Source: Apoda limacodes (taxonomy: Eukaryota > Arthropoda > Insecta > Lepidoptera > Limacodidae). Taken from it: a stretch of DNA of 64,000 bases. A program made the translations under genes and the position numbers. Where the stretch lies: contig OX291545.1 in the NCBI GenBank assembly GCA_946406115.1, positions 15,824,001 to 15,888,000 of the forward strand. Direction: 5' to 3'. Below are positions 35,418 through 47,655 of the stretch, piece after piece (within the stretch, counting starts at the first letter, position 1; every line of letters starts with the position of its first letter). A model generated the notes under the pieces. That model worked only from the letters and a program-made list of their open reading frames with translations, was not told where the DNA came from and did no database searches.

Positions 35418-35685
35418 GAGTCTTCAAGGCTATGAAGTCGGCGACAGCAGATATTCTCCCGGACGAACATACATACACCGGCACGACTCAATGAATTGTG
35501 CTCGAGTTTGTAGCCGGGGTAACGAAGGTATGATGTGTCGGCCGGGCAGGATATCTGCGTCTCCGTTAAAAAAGAATGGTTGGCTTCGCAGTCTCGAGAT
35601 GGTGATGGACTGCGTTAAGATTTGCGAGAATACCCCTTATGTTGCAAAAATCCACAATATATGTGGATGGAGTAGCCGCTGTTAA
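35418..35685 (+). other. GC-richer open frame rich in cysteine, unidentified
   Basis: Starting at the LINE junction, the + frame stays open for about 88 codons to a stop at 35685. It carries eight cysteines in the order NCARVC, MMC, DCVKIC, NIC and SRC. The nominal ATG at 35326 is inside antisense LINE sequence, so any native start is elsewhere. I recognise no domain. A decayed host exon or an unknown repeat are both possible. Confidence 0.3.
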
Positions 35686-36140
35686 AACTCTTTTCTTTTT
35701 TCTATTTATGGCCATTTTGTATGAAGTTACTTAGACTAAGGATGAGGATTCACTGCACAGACAGCTTAGAAGACAAAAAGTTGCGGTACTAAGACTGCCG
35801 AAGCTCAACACAGATGATACGCTGAGCAATGACAGCAACAAGCACCGTCGGTCCTCCGCTGTCCGCGCGGCGAATCCTCAAAGAGAGCTCTGGCAACCTT
35901 ACTCACCGCCAGGAACACAACACTACTCAATGTAAGTGTTATTGTGGCCGCGTTTTTCTGTAAGGTGGAGGTACTTCCCCAGTTCGGGCCGCTCATTCGA
36001 GCAAATACTCACTATGCCCCGCTTTATTTGTTCGGGCAGCTTATTCGAGCGAGTACTTGCAGTGCCCTACCTCTCTTACTTTAATTAATTTAAAGCTGTC
36101 CTTATAATAAATTGACTCGTTTGAATATTGGGAAAAGGAA
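35686..36140. other. GC-richer non-repetitive stretch, unidentified
   Basis: This continues the compositional island of 35418-35685. It contains two parallel phrases (CATTCGAGCAAATACTCAC and TATTCGAGCGAGTACTTGC, about 60 bp apart), indicating an old local duplication. No gene was assigned. Confidence 0.35.
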
Positions 36141-37018
36141 AGATAATTATTATTATTCCCTTTTTAATTTGAACTCAGGATAAGAAAATGTTCTCGATGC
36201 AGATCCATTTTTAAATGAGACATCATAGTTTAATTTGGCTCTCAAAAAAATGTAGAGGCATATTCGATATTCGATCAATGGTATTTTTACTTTGAAATAA
36301 CCAAATTTTCCAAAATAATTACAAGCCAGTGCCTTATACATTAAAACTTTTTTTCGCAAAACTTTTTGCGTGGCCTGGTACATAGAATAAATCTGTTGAT
36401 ATATAGAAAAGAGCTTGTGTATATACAAATAAATGGAAAGGTTTCCCGACTTTCGGGTCTTACCGGAACAGCAGTATATCAGCTTTCACGTTTACACGCA
36501 TCGTGCATTACTACTAAATGGAACTATTTGATTCGAATAAAGTTTTAGATCTAGCTCTTAGCCTAATAGAATTTAAAATCTTGATGCCTTTGATTTTTCT
36601 ACTACAATTTTATTTTTTAGGCTTGAACTCTGAGAAGAAAACTGTTATATGATAGGTACTAGGTTTATTACAAATAATAATAATATAATTTTATGACTGG
36701 TTGTCATATACCTACCTATATAAAATCAAAAATAATAATTTAGAGAATCTGTTTTTAAAATCCAGCACAGTATTTTTACTCAGGTAGTTTTGAACAAGAC
36801 ACTAGTAAAAATTTAACTTATAAAAAACACAAAAAACAATTCTATTGTTAATCTAATGCTTCGAAAAAGTAGTTCCTATTTTTTTTATATCCTTTTATTC
36901 CTGAATTATTTTTTACACTAGTTTTAACAACTTTAACAATTAACAACTTATAGGATAGGATATAATATGAAGCCACCTTAGTATGGACTGAATGTATCTG
37001 GATACATTGTGTCAGAAG
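36141..37018. other. AT-rich DNA, nothing recognised
   Basis: No supportable feature. Confidence 0.4.
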
Positions 37019-37153
37019 CAGTGTTGGATATGCTAACCTCACCACGTGTGACGCAAGAATAAAGTGGTCGGTGAAAAGAGGTTTACCCCTACATTTTAAT
37101 GTAGGTGTGTATCCAGCCACTGTTTGCCCTCTTCTGAGAATTAAAACCGTGAT
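37019..37153 (+). repeat. Dispersed repeat S, copy 1
   Basis: The copy matches the reverse complement of 46636-46755: CTAACCTCACCACGTGTGAC, then GTCGGTGAAAAGAGG, GTAGGTGTGTATCCAGCCAC and a tail near AAAACCGTGATG. It may be the end of a larger LINE. Only these two copies are visible. Confidence 0.65.
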
Positions 37154-37842
37154 GTTTATTTATACAGACCGTAATGTACAGATATAACAGCTTTTAATAA
37201 GTATTAAGTACGTACCTATAATATGTAGTTCAAATCGATAAAACAGGTAAAGATGGATAATTATACTATATAGGGAATGATGCAATTAAGTAAATATTGA
37301 TAGCAAAGATACGAATAAAATTTATGTGTAGGTACCGCTCATAATTAATAAGCCAACTATTGTCAATACAAGACAATTGACATATACACAAGATTTTTTA
37401 AAATATTTGTAAATCGCACGTTGTCTTAAGTGTAATTATTTTTCCTTCAATATTTGATAGCACAATTAATTTAATATTTGAGAGCATAATTAATTCAATC
37501 ATAGCCTTTCACAAACGACACGGCTTAAAACAACAGATTTTGTCGTAGAGTTTCCTTTAATAGAATATTTAAATGATTTTCGTTATAATTTAAAGGGTCC
37601 TTCTTCATAAGTCAAATATTTGCCTTAGTTATTCTCAAAATATTGGAAAAAAATATATATACAGAAAAGATATATATATATACCTACTTCTTCAAAAAAG
37701 GCTGTATTCATAAGCAGTTTAGTTTTATTTTACAGACGTTTCTTACACCTATATATTTGTGTTAAAATATTAGGCCCAGTAACTTCGAATAATTTATTGA
37801 AGTAAAGGTCAAGAGCATGTAAAAACATTGAATTCACTCACT
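37154..37842. other. AT-rich DNA, nothing recognised
   Basis: No supportable feature. A TATATA run lies near 37650-37685. Confidence 0.4.
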
Positions 37843-38067
37843 TGCAACAAACTCTTCAGAAATCTAGTAACTTCTTTCTTGAAGAACCCCATACTGTAGT
37901 ACTTGGAGTGAAGTAGGCAGGGAGCTCATTCCACAACCAAAGCGTTCGCCAGCGGAAGTTTCTCTAAAACCGCACTGTACTCGACCATTTCGGTTCTACA
38001 GTGTAAGAATGAATTCTCTGTCGATGGCGAGCGGTGCGATGGTAGAAAGTAGCCGTGAGCATCACTA
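37843..38067 (-). mobile_element. LINE family A internal fragment
   Basis: AGAAATCTAGTAACTTCTTT through GATGGTAGAAAGTAGCCGTG aligns antisense to the RT C-terminal coding region. Both the 3' tail and the upstream RT are missing, and an indel lies near 37908. It is dead. Confidence 0.8.
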
Positions 38068-38632
38068 ACTTAGCTCTTAACTTATCTCCAACAGTAATCG
38101 TCTGGTTTCGTCGTTATTTAGGTGGCCGCCGACAGTGCATTCGGGTAGAGGAATCTTTCTCTAACTGGTGCCTATTAACTGCCGGCGTATACCTAAACTT
38201 TATAAGTCACTAGGAGTTGTATGTGACGTTCGTAACGAGTGTATTTCCAGAGCAAAGACGTAGTTGGGTTTTTCGTCAGCCAGACTTGTGCCTTGATTGC
38301 TCAATTGATAGAGCACTAACTATATTAGTATGTACATATATGTAATTGATATAGTAAGTGCATAGGTTTATATGTATGTAGTAGTAGTACTCCCTCTTCA
38401 TTTTTAAAAATTCGAGTAAATGCACAATCATATTATCATACTCTTATTTATAAATAGTCTGAAGAATCGTTTAACAATCAGCTTTAAAATTAGATGACAT
38501 CAAATGTTCTGGTTGTGTAACGTTTCAATACAGACAGACAAGAATATAAAAACGAAAAAGCATAAAATATACTTACGATTAACATTATAGAGTATTCTTG
38601 AGATATTGATCTTTATTTTGTTTTTATTAAAT
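38068..38632. other. No recognised gene
   Basis: CTTGATTGCTCAATTGATAG at about 38292 resembles a tRNA A-box half, but no B-box follows. Otherwise nothing was seen. Confidence 0.35.
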
Positions 38633-38633
38633 T

Positions 38634-38803
<170 letters not shown>

Positions 38804-38929
38804 TGCATAATCATGTTCCTGAAGCCACTTAAATATACATTTTTAGATTGATAATTATTTAGTTTGTTAATATTATAATTAATATTTTGTTTATTATATC
38901 CTTATTCTTCCTTATAATTGTACTTATAT

Positions 38930-39068
38930 TTAACGTTCCTCTTCCTGTCAATATTACTCTACCGAAAGGTTGCCTGATAGAGAGCTTTTGAGCGATAAGG
39001 CCGCTTTATTGTTATTTTTTTGCATATTTGTTAAGTGTGCAATAAAGAATATTGTATTGTATTGTATT
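38930..39068 (+). mobile_element. LINE 3'-end fragment with ATTGT tail
   Basis: CCGAAAGGTTGCCTGATAGA, then GCGATAAGGCCGC and GTGCAATAAAGAATATTG, ends in three ATTGT units. The layout matches the 3' untranslated region of a common lepidopteran LINE that I recognise from memory. No coding part remains. Confidence 0.55.
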
Positions 39069-40229
39069 GAACTTCCACTCTGGCTTGAGGAAAGTAAAAT
39101 TTACAAAAAAAGTGGGAGAAATAAAGGTCTTAACTTTACCTGGACGTAATTACACTGTTTACGAGTAAGTGTCAGGAAAATATTTTTTAATGTTCTGATA
39201 TTTTTTTTAACTCAAACTGAAAACATATGCCTATATACTTATAGGATATTGCCATCCAGGCCTGAAATACAGCAATGATTGCTCAGTAATAATGGAAGAT
39301 GAAGCTAACCTGAGGATCTACTCTTAATGTTATAAAACCTGGAGTGCTTTTTCATGATTTTTTGTCCACGAAGAAATTTCTAAACAATTGGGTATAAAAT
39401 ACTTCTTGTCAAATTACATTTGTTTTAATCTTTGCGGTTCCCAATTCATATCTTGACGTACCTGCAATACCGAACGATTCAGTAAATAAAACAAACTTTT
39501 TAAGAATAAGTAAATGAAAAATGAAACAGAAATAAGCTACTTGTTAAGTTACTTTCAATTGCTGACGTAGCGAACTGAGCTCTACAGTAAAGATAATTTA
39601 ATTAATGAGTCTTTAGCGAGCACACTTACCGCTTAATCTTATTTATGTTCGTGGCTTCTATCTAATGTATTTTACTTACACTGGACCAGACCACACACTA
39701 AAAGCATTCAAATCACTTGTTTGCAGATATAGCTTATACTACAACGAGTAACTTTGTGCCATTTCCGATATACTTAGTTAAAATGGTAAAGACATTTATA
39801 TTCATACGCATATAGCTGCCTTGCGCCGCCATATGATATGTATTATTTATTCCCACTTCGTACAAAGATTATTACAAAAATATACAACATAGATTAGCTG
39901 CCTATATTAAAAACGTTTTGAATTTTTCCTAAAATACATCTGTGAGTTTTAGTTACATGGTATTTCTGCTAAAAGTTGCTACTTGTTGTGTTCACAAAAA
40001 ATGTGTTTCATAAATAATACAAAATATACTAAAATAATACTAAATACAGCTTACGACTAGTTTTATGACTTCTATGAAGTAAATTTTTAAAATATGCGAA
40101 GCGAAATTAAATAATATCCAATGGCGGCGCTATTTAGCTGCTAACAGGGCCCTTAAGGATCAATATTATGTGCAAAGAAATTTTAACCTTTTTATTTTAT
40201 GAACTGTCTATGCAGTTGGCTGATGCCAA
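39069..40229. other. AT-rich DNA, nothing recognised
   Basis: No supportable feature. Confidence 0.4.
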
Positions 40230-40392
40230 TGATGTACCGGGCTTTTGGGGCGAGACTCTGAGGAGAGAACCTTGGCTTGGTTTGTCGCTCTTGGGGTCGT
40301 CCCTTCGACCAGTGTGATTCTCAAACCCGAAGGTGAGTCAGCACCAGGAGGGGAATTCCCCGTTATGCGGTTAAATTTATACCAGAAATTAG
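40230..40392. other. GC-rich island, probably an unidentified repeat
   Basis: The stretch is clearly GC-richer than its surroundings and is open on both strands: plus MGRDSEERTLAWFVALGVVP, minus containing NSPPGADSPSGLRITLVEGT. AAG/GTGAGT at about 40330 would be a good splice donor on the plus strand. No acceptor or family could be identified. Confidence 0.3.
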
Positions 40393-41266
40393 AAATGTAC
40401 GGTATATTTCTTATCGGCCATATTTCTGAATTCTGAATAATATATTACTCATAAACTATACTAATTATCGCATAAGTACATAGGTAGGTAGGTCAAGTAT
40501 ATAATTGTAATTCTAAGTGAAAACTGAATATTTCATTTATGCTTTTTTGAGGTTCTGTACACCGTACGCGTCTGTCTGTCTTTCCGAACTATAAACAAAC
40601 AGCTCTATCTTTTGAATTGTAATAAGTAGATAGCTGATATTTTCATAGAATACGTGTTTAATGTCAGACTAATTAAAAAAAAAACTACTTTTGTATTACA
40701 TACAAGCTTCAAACTTGCAGTCATTATTGTAGGATCTCTAAAGTGTAAACAAAAAACAATAGCCGAGTGTAAGCCTGAATCGTGGTATTACTATTACATA
40801 AATTGCCATATAAGCGCCATCTAGAGGAAAAAGTTCAGTGGTACGAAACCCACGACGTGTGATTCAGACTCGCACTTCGATAGATTTTTTAATCAATATG
40901 TTTGGTATTCTAAATTTAATTGTAAAAATAAATAAACAGCCCTATGTATAGATTGTGGTCAGGTTAAAGTAAAAATAAATATACATCATAGATTAAAAAG
41001 TTTAACTTTAAAACTTGTCTATCTGTTGTAATGTGGAGCTTACTATAGTAATTGCCAACTCGATTGAAATAAATAAATGTTAATAAGATTGTAGGTTTCA
41101 GTAGAAATTAATAAATTGATTAACTTAACTTTTACTGTAACTGTGATAAAATAAAATATACGTATATACGAAATTGCAATCTCGATTTTTTTTTATAAAA
41201 ATTGTGGGATATGTAAACATCCCATAGGTACCTAATTGATTTTGGTTTCCGACCAGTACCTATCTA
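40393..41266. other. AT-rich DNA with a possible P fragment
   Basis: TTTTTTGAGGTTCTGTAC followed by CGTCTGTCTGTC at about 40543-40583 looks like an eroded repeat P end. Nothing else was seen. Confidence 0.35.
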
Positions 41267-41372
41267 CAGTGCAGCAAACTTTTCTGACCTGTAAGATCAC
41301 ATCATTTCAATATAATATGCTGACTGTAGTATTGATATTTCAAAACCGGGTCAGAAAAGTTTTTTTGCACTA
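41267..41372. mobile_element. Short inverted-repeat element (MITE M1), copy 2
   Basis: The ends are CAGTGCAGCAAACTTTTCTG and CAGAAAAGTTTTTTTGCACT, inverted complements of each other and the same termini as 17141-17274. The core is shorter (106 versus 134 bp) but still carries CATTTCAATAT and GACTGTAGT. Confidence 0.75.
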
Positions 41373-42043
41373 TAATTATGTTATGATAAATTCTGTTAGC
41401 TTTCGCTTATAAATCGATTTTCTAAGTAACTCGAGACGTTTTAAAGTATTTTTGTCTACTAAAAATAATAAACTTTTCATTGTTATATTGATATTTGACG
41501 TTATATAGACAATGGGCTATCAAATCAGCGAAACAATTTCACGGTAACAGAGGTAGGTATGTATGTCTTTTTCAGCTACAACCGTAAATAAAGTTTCTTT
41601 ATGGCGATCAATTTACTGATTCGAATTCTATTGTTATCCTATTACACATAGATTGATTGTGTTACGAAAACACGCTTAGCATTTATATAACATTTTACTT
41701 TAAAAAAAGAACTACTACGTAGATATGCACATCTACTTAATCCAGCTTAATTACCTACTAATCTAATACTATAAAAAATAGATACCTACTATTCAAATCA
41801 TCTTAAATATCTTATCTTATGTGACATTATTGGAACACTTATGGAATCATTTACTTACTCGCAATGGGTCCATCTGTTACAAAAATTCTTTTCGAAGATT
41901 CGAAATGATTTCGTTTGACATTCGTGAGAAATCGGAGAGAAAAGCATTTGCAAAAACATAAAAGGAAAGCTTATCACTTCACCTATTACTTTTTTCCATT
42001 TTTATTTAAAACCTATAAGAGTTGGCTTGTAGTCAAGCTCATT
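41373..42043. other. AT-rich DNA, nothing recognised
   Basis: No supportable feature. Confidence 0.4.
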
Positions 42044-42156
42044 TGCTTTAGCTTGCGAGTGATACCACTGGTGTTGCAAGCGTCCATAGGCTAAGGTGAC
42101 CGCTTACGATCAGGCGGATCGTTAGCTTGTTTGCCACCTTAGTGGTATAAAAAAAA
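42044..42156 (+). mobile_element. LINE family A 3' tail fragment
   Basis: GTGTTGCAAGCGTCCATAGG, then GGTGACCGCTTACGATCAGG, GTTTGCCACCTTAGTGG and TATAAAAAAAT form the sense-orientation 3' end of family A. Only the last codons and untranslated tail are present. Confidence 0.85.
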
Positions 42157-43400
42157 TCAAAAAGGAGAAGTGAAATCCCACCAAAAACATGTTGATGTAA
42201 AATCTTGCCAAGATGAGACCATATCCCAAGTAGCACACGAGGCTGCTTAATAGCCGAATAACGGATTTCCAAAACGCTTAAAGCCGAATAAGAAAGCTGC
42301 GTTAGGTCTGTATACGACCTTATACAGCTCTTAAAACTCTTAAATGGACAGAAATTATTCAGCCTTGGGTTCACATAGCTGTTTAAGAGCTGTGTAGCAG
42401 AAATGTAACAGTGTTATAAAGGGTATCGACAGTACTTTGCGCTGAAATCCGATTGACTAAGAGATCACAAGTTACTCTTTATACAGAAAATATGTCATAT
42501 GTATGCTCTAATACATATTGTAAACCGCGAAACGCTACTTGCGGCCTGTGTAAAATTAAGGAATCAGCAAACTGGGTTTAAGCAATATTAACCGTAATAA
42601 AGTGCATGTTCATCAAGGCAGCTAAGAGATCTAGCGGCCTTGATGGACATAATATGCACTTTGGTACGTGAAGTGAATTGGAAGTGAATTGGAAATGAAA
42701 CATGGTGGATAATATTCATATTCCCTGGTACTTATATTGTTTTACATATTACTAAAGGAAAAATGATTGAGCATTTAATTTTACTGACAATATACATATA
42801 TATTATCTAAGAAAATTTTAATGCGCCATGAAAATATTTTGTTTTTAATTAGTTTTGTGATATAAATAAGCTGTGATGTAAACTATGACTAAACAATTTT
42901 TAGTACTTTGAAAAGAATTATAAGATAAAAAGTTATTATTATGATATTTGGAAGTAAAAACTAATGCAATACATTCTATTTCTTGCACAAAACATTGTAA
43001 ACGTTGAAAAATCAATCAGAATATTTTTAGGTTATAAAATAAAATAATGGATTTATGTTAAACAGTAACGTGAATAGTTAAAACTCTTATATTCTTCAAC
43101 AGGCTGTTTAAGAGTTCACTAGTGTTTACAAGCTCTACCTTTAGCCATGATGTGAACAATTAGACAGTCATTATACCGTCTATTTAGGGATCCCTAGTAT
43201 TAAATCTAAAACCACCGCATGGATAACTTCCATTTCAAAATTGTCAAAGCGGTATTATTTAGAACACCATTTTACACGCGCGCGAACCTTTTGATATATT
43301 TTATCGTGATATATTTATTATTTTTTATTGTAAAATTAAATTGTACAGCAACATAAACGCAATATTACACCCTCAACTTAAATTTCAAAGCATATCTATG
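42157..43400. other. Gene-free, with recurrent short words and a hairpin
   Basis: AACTCTTA/CTGTTTAAGAG words recur at about 42335, 42378, 43081 and 43103. An imperfect hairpin spans 42599-42662. This may be an unrecognised non-coding element, but its ends could not be fixed. Confidence 0.35.
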
Positions 43401-44304
43401 CGACGCTAGATCAAAATCAAATCGTTTATTTAGAAACTAGACCTTTACAGGTTCTTTTTCACGTCATGTTTTCAGAATAAATATAATAGCACCGAGATTA
43501 CTGGAAGAAGGCACACATAATTGGTCGAATGTGCAACATCTTCTGAGCTATTAATATATTTTTTTTGCGCAAAAAAGGTCTATCTTACTTATTCTAGATT
43601 GAAGAAGTGGCACTAACCACAGAGCTGAGAAAAATGCAGAAGTTTGGGAAAGTCATAACCATATGAAATAATCCTACAGAATTTTGAAAAAACCCTTAGA
43701 ATATAAGAAAAAAAATCGGGAAAAAGGCTCTGAAATAAGTTTACATGTCGTAGATCTCGATATTTTGTAAGGGTATCATATTATTTTTTTATTGCACTAA
43801 AAAGATATTTCAATAAATCGTTATCTCTATATTTATGCAGAGAGAGCGGAGGGAGGTAGTGAGAGAGAGAGAGAGTTTGTTTGCGAAAGCATGCGTGTGT
43901 TTGTTATAAATTGGATGGTGGGAAAGAGGATCATTTGGTTAATGAATCTGAAATCTATTGGGTAAAAGTGGGATAGTTGTCCTTGAAGTATAGATGCCCC
44001 GAAACTTGTATTGAGTATCTTAAACATAATACGATCGCAGTTATTACTTATATTCAAAGGTTGGACACTACCCTCAGTTCATGGACGTCAGCCGCATGCA
44101 TCTTAAGTGGAGTGTGTAGTCAAATAATTTTGCCAAACTCGTTCAGGATGACAAATTCCACTGTTTCTTAAAACAAAGTACCTTTTTATTTTACAAGAAA
44201 GTTGATTATATGTAATTTATTTTTGCAAGTATATGGTTTGATCGTCAATAATAATTGCAACTCCTTGATTAGTGAGGAAATTAGCTATACCTGTGGAAAC
44301 TGCG
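43401..44304. other. No recognised gene
   Basis: CAAAATCAAATCGTTTATTT at about 43412 resembles the tail of a LINE. A short GA run lies near 43840-43875. Two opposing short frames at 43833-44171 have no domains. Confidence 0.35.
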
Positions 44305-44605
44305 ACACCCATTAAAAAAATGCAAAAAGTAGTTCCCGTGGGAACTCTTAATCGGAAAGAATGTATCACAGATCTATCTTTATCTTTTCAGCTGTAAATG
44401 TGCCAAAAATCTTGCTATTTAGGTGCTCCGGTACGAAAAATGCGTAAATAATGCGATAAAATGTTCATGTGGGAACTCTCAGTCGGAATAACAAGTAGCC
44501 CAACAACAATCTTTGTAACGAAATCTCGTTGATTGTTAGTTCCTATCCTGAGTTATGTTAGTGCAAACCAACAACCGTACAAACACACTTTCGCATGTAT
44601 AATAA
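44305..44605 (-). repeat. Repeat X/Z copy
   Basis: TTCCCGTGGGAACTC at 44333 and a reverse-complement head (ACACTTTCGCATGTATAATAATATTATAG-like, near 44587-44615) fit the X/Z repeat group in minus orientation. It is diverged. Confidence 0.45.
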
Positions 44606-45854
44606 TATTATAGATAGAATATATAGAACCCTGGTTATCACTTTTCAATTTGAATCATAAATTAACATCTACTTGTCCTAAATAACTGTGACGCGTGCGG
44701 GCCCTATGTTTTAAAACTCTCAGTCGGCTGCGACTTAGCGAGTTTAAGCTCGAATCCGTAAACAGGTTATTGGGACGCGCGGGGGGGGGGAATTTTTAAT
44801 AGCTTCGCTCAAAGACAAACGAGTAAGGTCGTTGACGTATACCCCAGTCTTTACTTCTTTCACAGTCCTTTTAGTAGGATAGAGTTTTTATTAAAACGTT
44901 CAAACACCGCAAATTACAAAGAGTTTTACTTATTTTCACTTGTTCGTAAGAGCTCACGCTATTCAAACGGACGAGTCGGCCATAACGGTTTTTTTATCAC
45001 CACTAGCGCCCAGGGTAGCAATTATATGGTACCAGTAGCTATTATTCGTCCAAGTGGAATTCGTTTATAGTTTCTGCGGAAACTTTTGAATTTACCGGTA
45101 TAAAAAGCCATGGTCCGTGTCTTTAACTATCTCTGTGCCATGCCCATTGGATGACGCTGAGCAATAACAAACAGACATTCACAAATTTAATCATAATAGT
45201 TTGGATGAGTTAACTATCATTTGAATTATGCAATAGGACTGTTTAGCCATCCTACCTCCATGCTTACCTTGAATACCTGCATGTAGGTATTATTGAGAAG
45301 TAAAATAAGTTAAGTACAACTGAATGTAGAAAATTAACTAAACCACTTTTAATGAAACATACCAAAGTTATAGGTATAGACACTAGTAAAAGTGACATCA
45401 TATATTCACATAACTATTTTATATTAATTAATCGTAACTCAAAAATAAACCAAAATCTCCTGCCTAAAACATTGTAATTTATAGATGTAGATACTTACCA
45501 TACAACGAAAATACTGATTTCAATGTTGTATTAATATATTATTATGTAAAAAATAAGTAAATATTATAAGTGTATGATGCGATAAATATCTTATATCAGA
45601 GTTCGGGAAGTACTGCCATTGAAGATAAGAATCTATATGTTTATCCGCTTTGTCGGATAAAGTCTCGTGGGAAGTACGATCCCTGTACATCAATTTTATG
45701 GGAAAGCAAAAACTAAGTCGTGACTTTGTAACACAATAGCGACAGCTTACGTCAACATAGCGCTCTGTTTGCGCAAAATGAAAGAAAAAGGTTGTTCTTC
45801 GTAAACATACTACATTCCTTTACATAGTATATGACAAACAATGTTAAATCCTTC
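44606..45854. other. No recognised gene
   Basis: This contains another eroded X/Z-like stretch (about 45050-45190) and a G-run near 44779-44790. There is no coding evidence. Confidence 0.35.
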
Positions 45855-46055
45855 TACTATTAGAAATGCGGAAGTTTGTGAGTACCTACTTGTGTTAGTA
45901 TGTTTGGTACTTACTTAGGAATCTTACGACAACAACATCCGAACTGGTTTGGCTAAAATTCGTAATGGACATAGCATATTAGTCCCCTGTATTAACATAA
46001 AGGCTTCATTATATCCCAGAAAACTGAAGAGTTTCCGAAGGGATAACTTAATTTG
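45855..46055 (+). repeat. Repeat X/Z copy, partial
   Basis: It starts CTACTATTAGAAATGCGGAA and ends GAGTTTCCGAAGGG. The head matches the group at 13840 and 49884. Confidence 0.5.
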
Positions 46056-46184
46056 ACCATATTTGACTTACGTTAGGCATGTTTTTAAAAACTAAGCTCT
46101 GTAGAATTAGAAAAAAATCAGTATAGTAGACCCTAGTTCCTACTTTCATATTAGAGCAAGATGTAAAAGCCTTAAATTTTATGG

Positions 46185-46360
46185 TGCTCCTTACTAGCAT
46201 CATACGTTCCCACTGTTGGGGCACAGCCTAGCCTACTGAGGGCAATTTCGGCCATGCGACCACGCGGGCCCTGTATGGATTATAAACTTCACATACGACT
46301 TTTATTCTGACGTATGCAGGTTTTCTCATGATGTTTTCCTTTACTCAAAAGCCAGTGGCT
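46185..46360 (+). repeat. Probable dispersed repeat fragment
   Basis: CCCACTGTTGGGGCACAGCC, CACGCGGGCCCTGTATGG and TGCAGGTTTTCTCATGATGT recall a widespread lepidopteran repeat, recognised from memory. It is non-coding and abuts element M2. Confidence 0.45.
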
Positions 46361-46616
46361 ATATACAGGGTGGAAACGCTAAGTGAACTCACTCGATTAT
46401 TTCTAAATCATACACAATATAGAAATACTGATCATTGATCCTGAAAGTGCTTCAAGAGCTCTATCTAATATAATGGTTTATAAAATAAACTGGTTCCATC
46501 CAAAAATTTGATGTTTTTAGCTTCCATACATTTAATATGGCGACACGAAGTGAGATATCAACTATTTCGATATCGTGTATGGTTTAGAAATAAACGAAAG
46601 TTTACACCCTGTATAT
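46361..46616. mobile_element. Short inverted-repeat element M2
   Basis: The 256-bp unit has left end ATATACAGGGTGGAAAC and right end GTTTACACCCTGTATAT. After a short indel the arms continue to pair (TTATTTCTAAATCATACACA versus its inverse near 46573-46592). The inverted repeats total about 45 bp per side. The small ORF across it is incidental. Confidence 0.7.
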
Positions 46617-46635
46617 ACACATATATATCTTCACA

Positions 46636-46755
46636 GTTCTTATCCCAAGAAGGTGGTAACCAAAAGCTGGATACACACCTACAACATAATGTGGTGGGCA
46701 GCCTCTTTTCACCAACCACGTTAGTCCTGTGTGACAGGTGGTGAGGCTACGTGTG
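46636..46755 (-). repeat. Dispersed repeat S, copy 2
   Basis: This is the reverse-complement counterpart of 37019-37153 (GCTGGATACACACCTACAAC, CTCTTTTCACCAACCACG, then CAGGTGGTGAGGCTACG). It lies 20 bp beyond M2. Confidence 0.65.
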
Positions 46756-47414
46756 CCTGAGTGTATATGGACTAAGATGGTTTTATATATGTCCCATACG
46801 TCGTTAAATACCAGTTTTAAAATAATAAGCAGTAAAAAAAATATCTGGGACAGAATAATATATACCCCCATTGCCAGTTCCAGAAGTAAGTCACGATTGG
46901 GCAAGAAATAAATAATCAAAAAACAAGAAATTTAAAATATTTAGTTGAGGTGGCATAAAGTAAGGAATATCTAATTAGTATATGCAAGTCTTCTGAAATA
47001 AAAAAAATATGAGTTCTTAAATGAAACAATGTGCCGTAAAATAACATTAGACATAATTCGTCGAGGACAGATCAATAAAAAATTATATATGGACGTATTG
47101 TAATGCGTGTGTAGTGCAATATAAGTATTGCACTGTATGTACTATTGTATAAAGCATTAAAAATTGGTTTTGTATAAAGCATTAAAATTCATGTATTTAG
47201 ACTAACAATAGGTTTTTAATCCTAATATTTAAAATATATTTTGAAGAATGTCAACAAACCATACTAAACCAAAAAATATTAAGTTTATTTTCACTCCATT
47301 GCTGTTTTTACTAAGTATCATTGGAGGCTTGGTAAAACAGTGTAATAAGCGATATAGCCTAAAAACAGCGAATATCAATTTAGTTATTATAATAAATAAA
47401 TATTTTTGGACATT
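46756..47414. other. AT-rich DNA, nothing recognised
   Basis: Short frames (46602-46919, 47229-47529) lack domains. Confidence 0.4.
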
Positions 47415-47655
47415 ACACACAGCGCAGTCTGGCCCCAAAGTATGCAAAGCTTGTGTTATGGTTACCAGACAACGGATACCAATACATAAATATTACTTTT
47501 TTTTTTTAATACATACATATCATACATAAATACACCCGGACTCAAGACAAATACAAATGTTTATATTATGACATAAATGTTTGTCCAGTGCGGGAATTGA
47601 ACCCGCACCTTCTGCACAACAGCTGGCCACACTACCAACTAGGCTAGTTTAGTTA
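47415..47655 (-). mobile_element. tRNA-derived SINE
   Basis: In minus orientation the B-box GGTTCAATTCCCGC (47591-47604) and an A-box-like AGTTGGTAGTG near 47633-47643 define the head. The body runs left through a poly(T) near 47500. The left boundary is approximate. Confidence 0.6.
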
